Shown in pieces: positions 5,601-5,620 of a stretch of DNA of 5,620 bases (positions within the stretch are counted from its first letter, which is position 1; every line of letters begins with the position of its first letter). Made by a program: the position numbers and the translations under genes. Origin of the DNA: Clostridia bacterium (GTDB lineage: Bacteria > Bacillota > Clostridia > RGIG6154); assembly GCA_017622395.1 (NCBI GenBank), contig JAGARF010000068.1:1-5620 (forward strand), given 5' to 3'. The notes under the pieces were generated by a model that was not told the origin of the DNA, searched no databases, and saw only the letters and a program-made list of their open reading frames with translations.

Positions 5601-5620
5601 AATCGGGCTACACCACTACA
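5601..5620. other. start of the region downstream of leuS, no feature seen
   Basis: Only 20 bases remain after the leuS stop. No hairpin, ribosome binding site or start codon can be recognised, so it is not possible to say whether the operon ends here. Confidence 0.5.

Overview
The window is a run of conserved housekeeping genes from a low-GC Gram-positive bacterium, most likely an uncultured, gut-type member of the class Clostridia. This rests on the AT-rich sequence, strong AAGGAGG-type ribosome binding sites, a Bacillus/Clostridia-style extended -10 promoter, TGA used as a stop codon (standard bacterial code), an Obg with the C-terminal OCT domain, and the gene order rpmA-obgE-nadD-yqeK-rsfS-leuS. 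All genes are on the + strand. There is no sign of a mobile element, CRISPR array, prophage or RNA gene.

Layout: (1) 1-149, the C-terminal half of ribosomal protein L27 (rpmA, cut by the window edge), followed by a clear intrinsic terminator (160-193). (2) 194-244, a short leader with a perfect small hairpin flanked by direct repeats, then a strong RBS. (3) 245-1513, the 50S-assembly GTPase ObgE, whose stop codon overlaps the start of the next gene. (4) 1513-2664, one continuous ORF joining nicotinate-nucleotide adenylyltransferase (NadD) to a YqeK-type HD-domain Ap4A hydrolase. (5) 2665-2813, a 149-base intergenic region with an extended -10 promoter and an array of small hairpins separated by a repeated GAGATAT spacer, ending at a strong RBS. 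(6) 2814-3173, the ribosomal silencing factor RsfS. (7) 3189-5600, a complete leucyl-tRNA synthetase (LeuRS). The last 20 bases hold no recognisable feature.

Three of the five genes concern the large ribosomal subunit: L27 is a component, Obg an assembly GTPase, and RsfS blocks 50S-30S joining when nutrients are poor. LeuRS supplies Leu-tRNA. NadD makes the NAD precursor NaAD, and the YqeK domain removes Ap4A, a side product of aminoacyl-tRNA synthetases. The set therefore reads as a translation, growth-control and cofactor cluster, probably transcribed as at least two overlapping units (obgE-nadD/yqeK and rsfS-leuS).

The genes are ordinary. The points most worth a second look are the spacer-hairpin-spacer modules just upstream of two of the RBSs, and the NadD-YqeK fusion. 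I see no convincing new multi-gene system.
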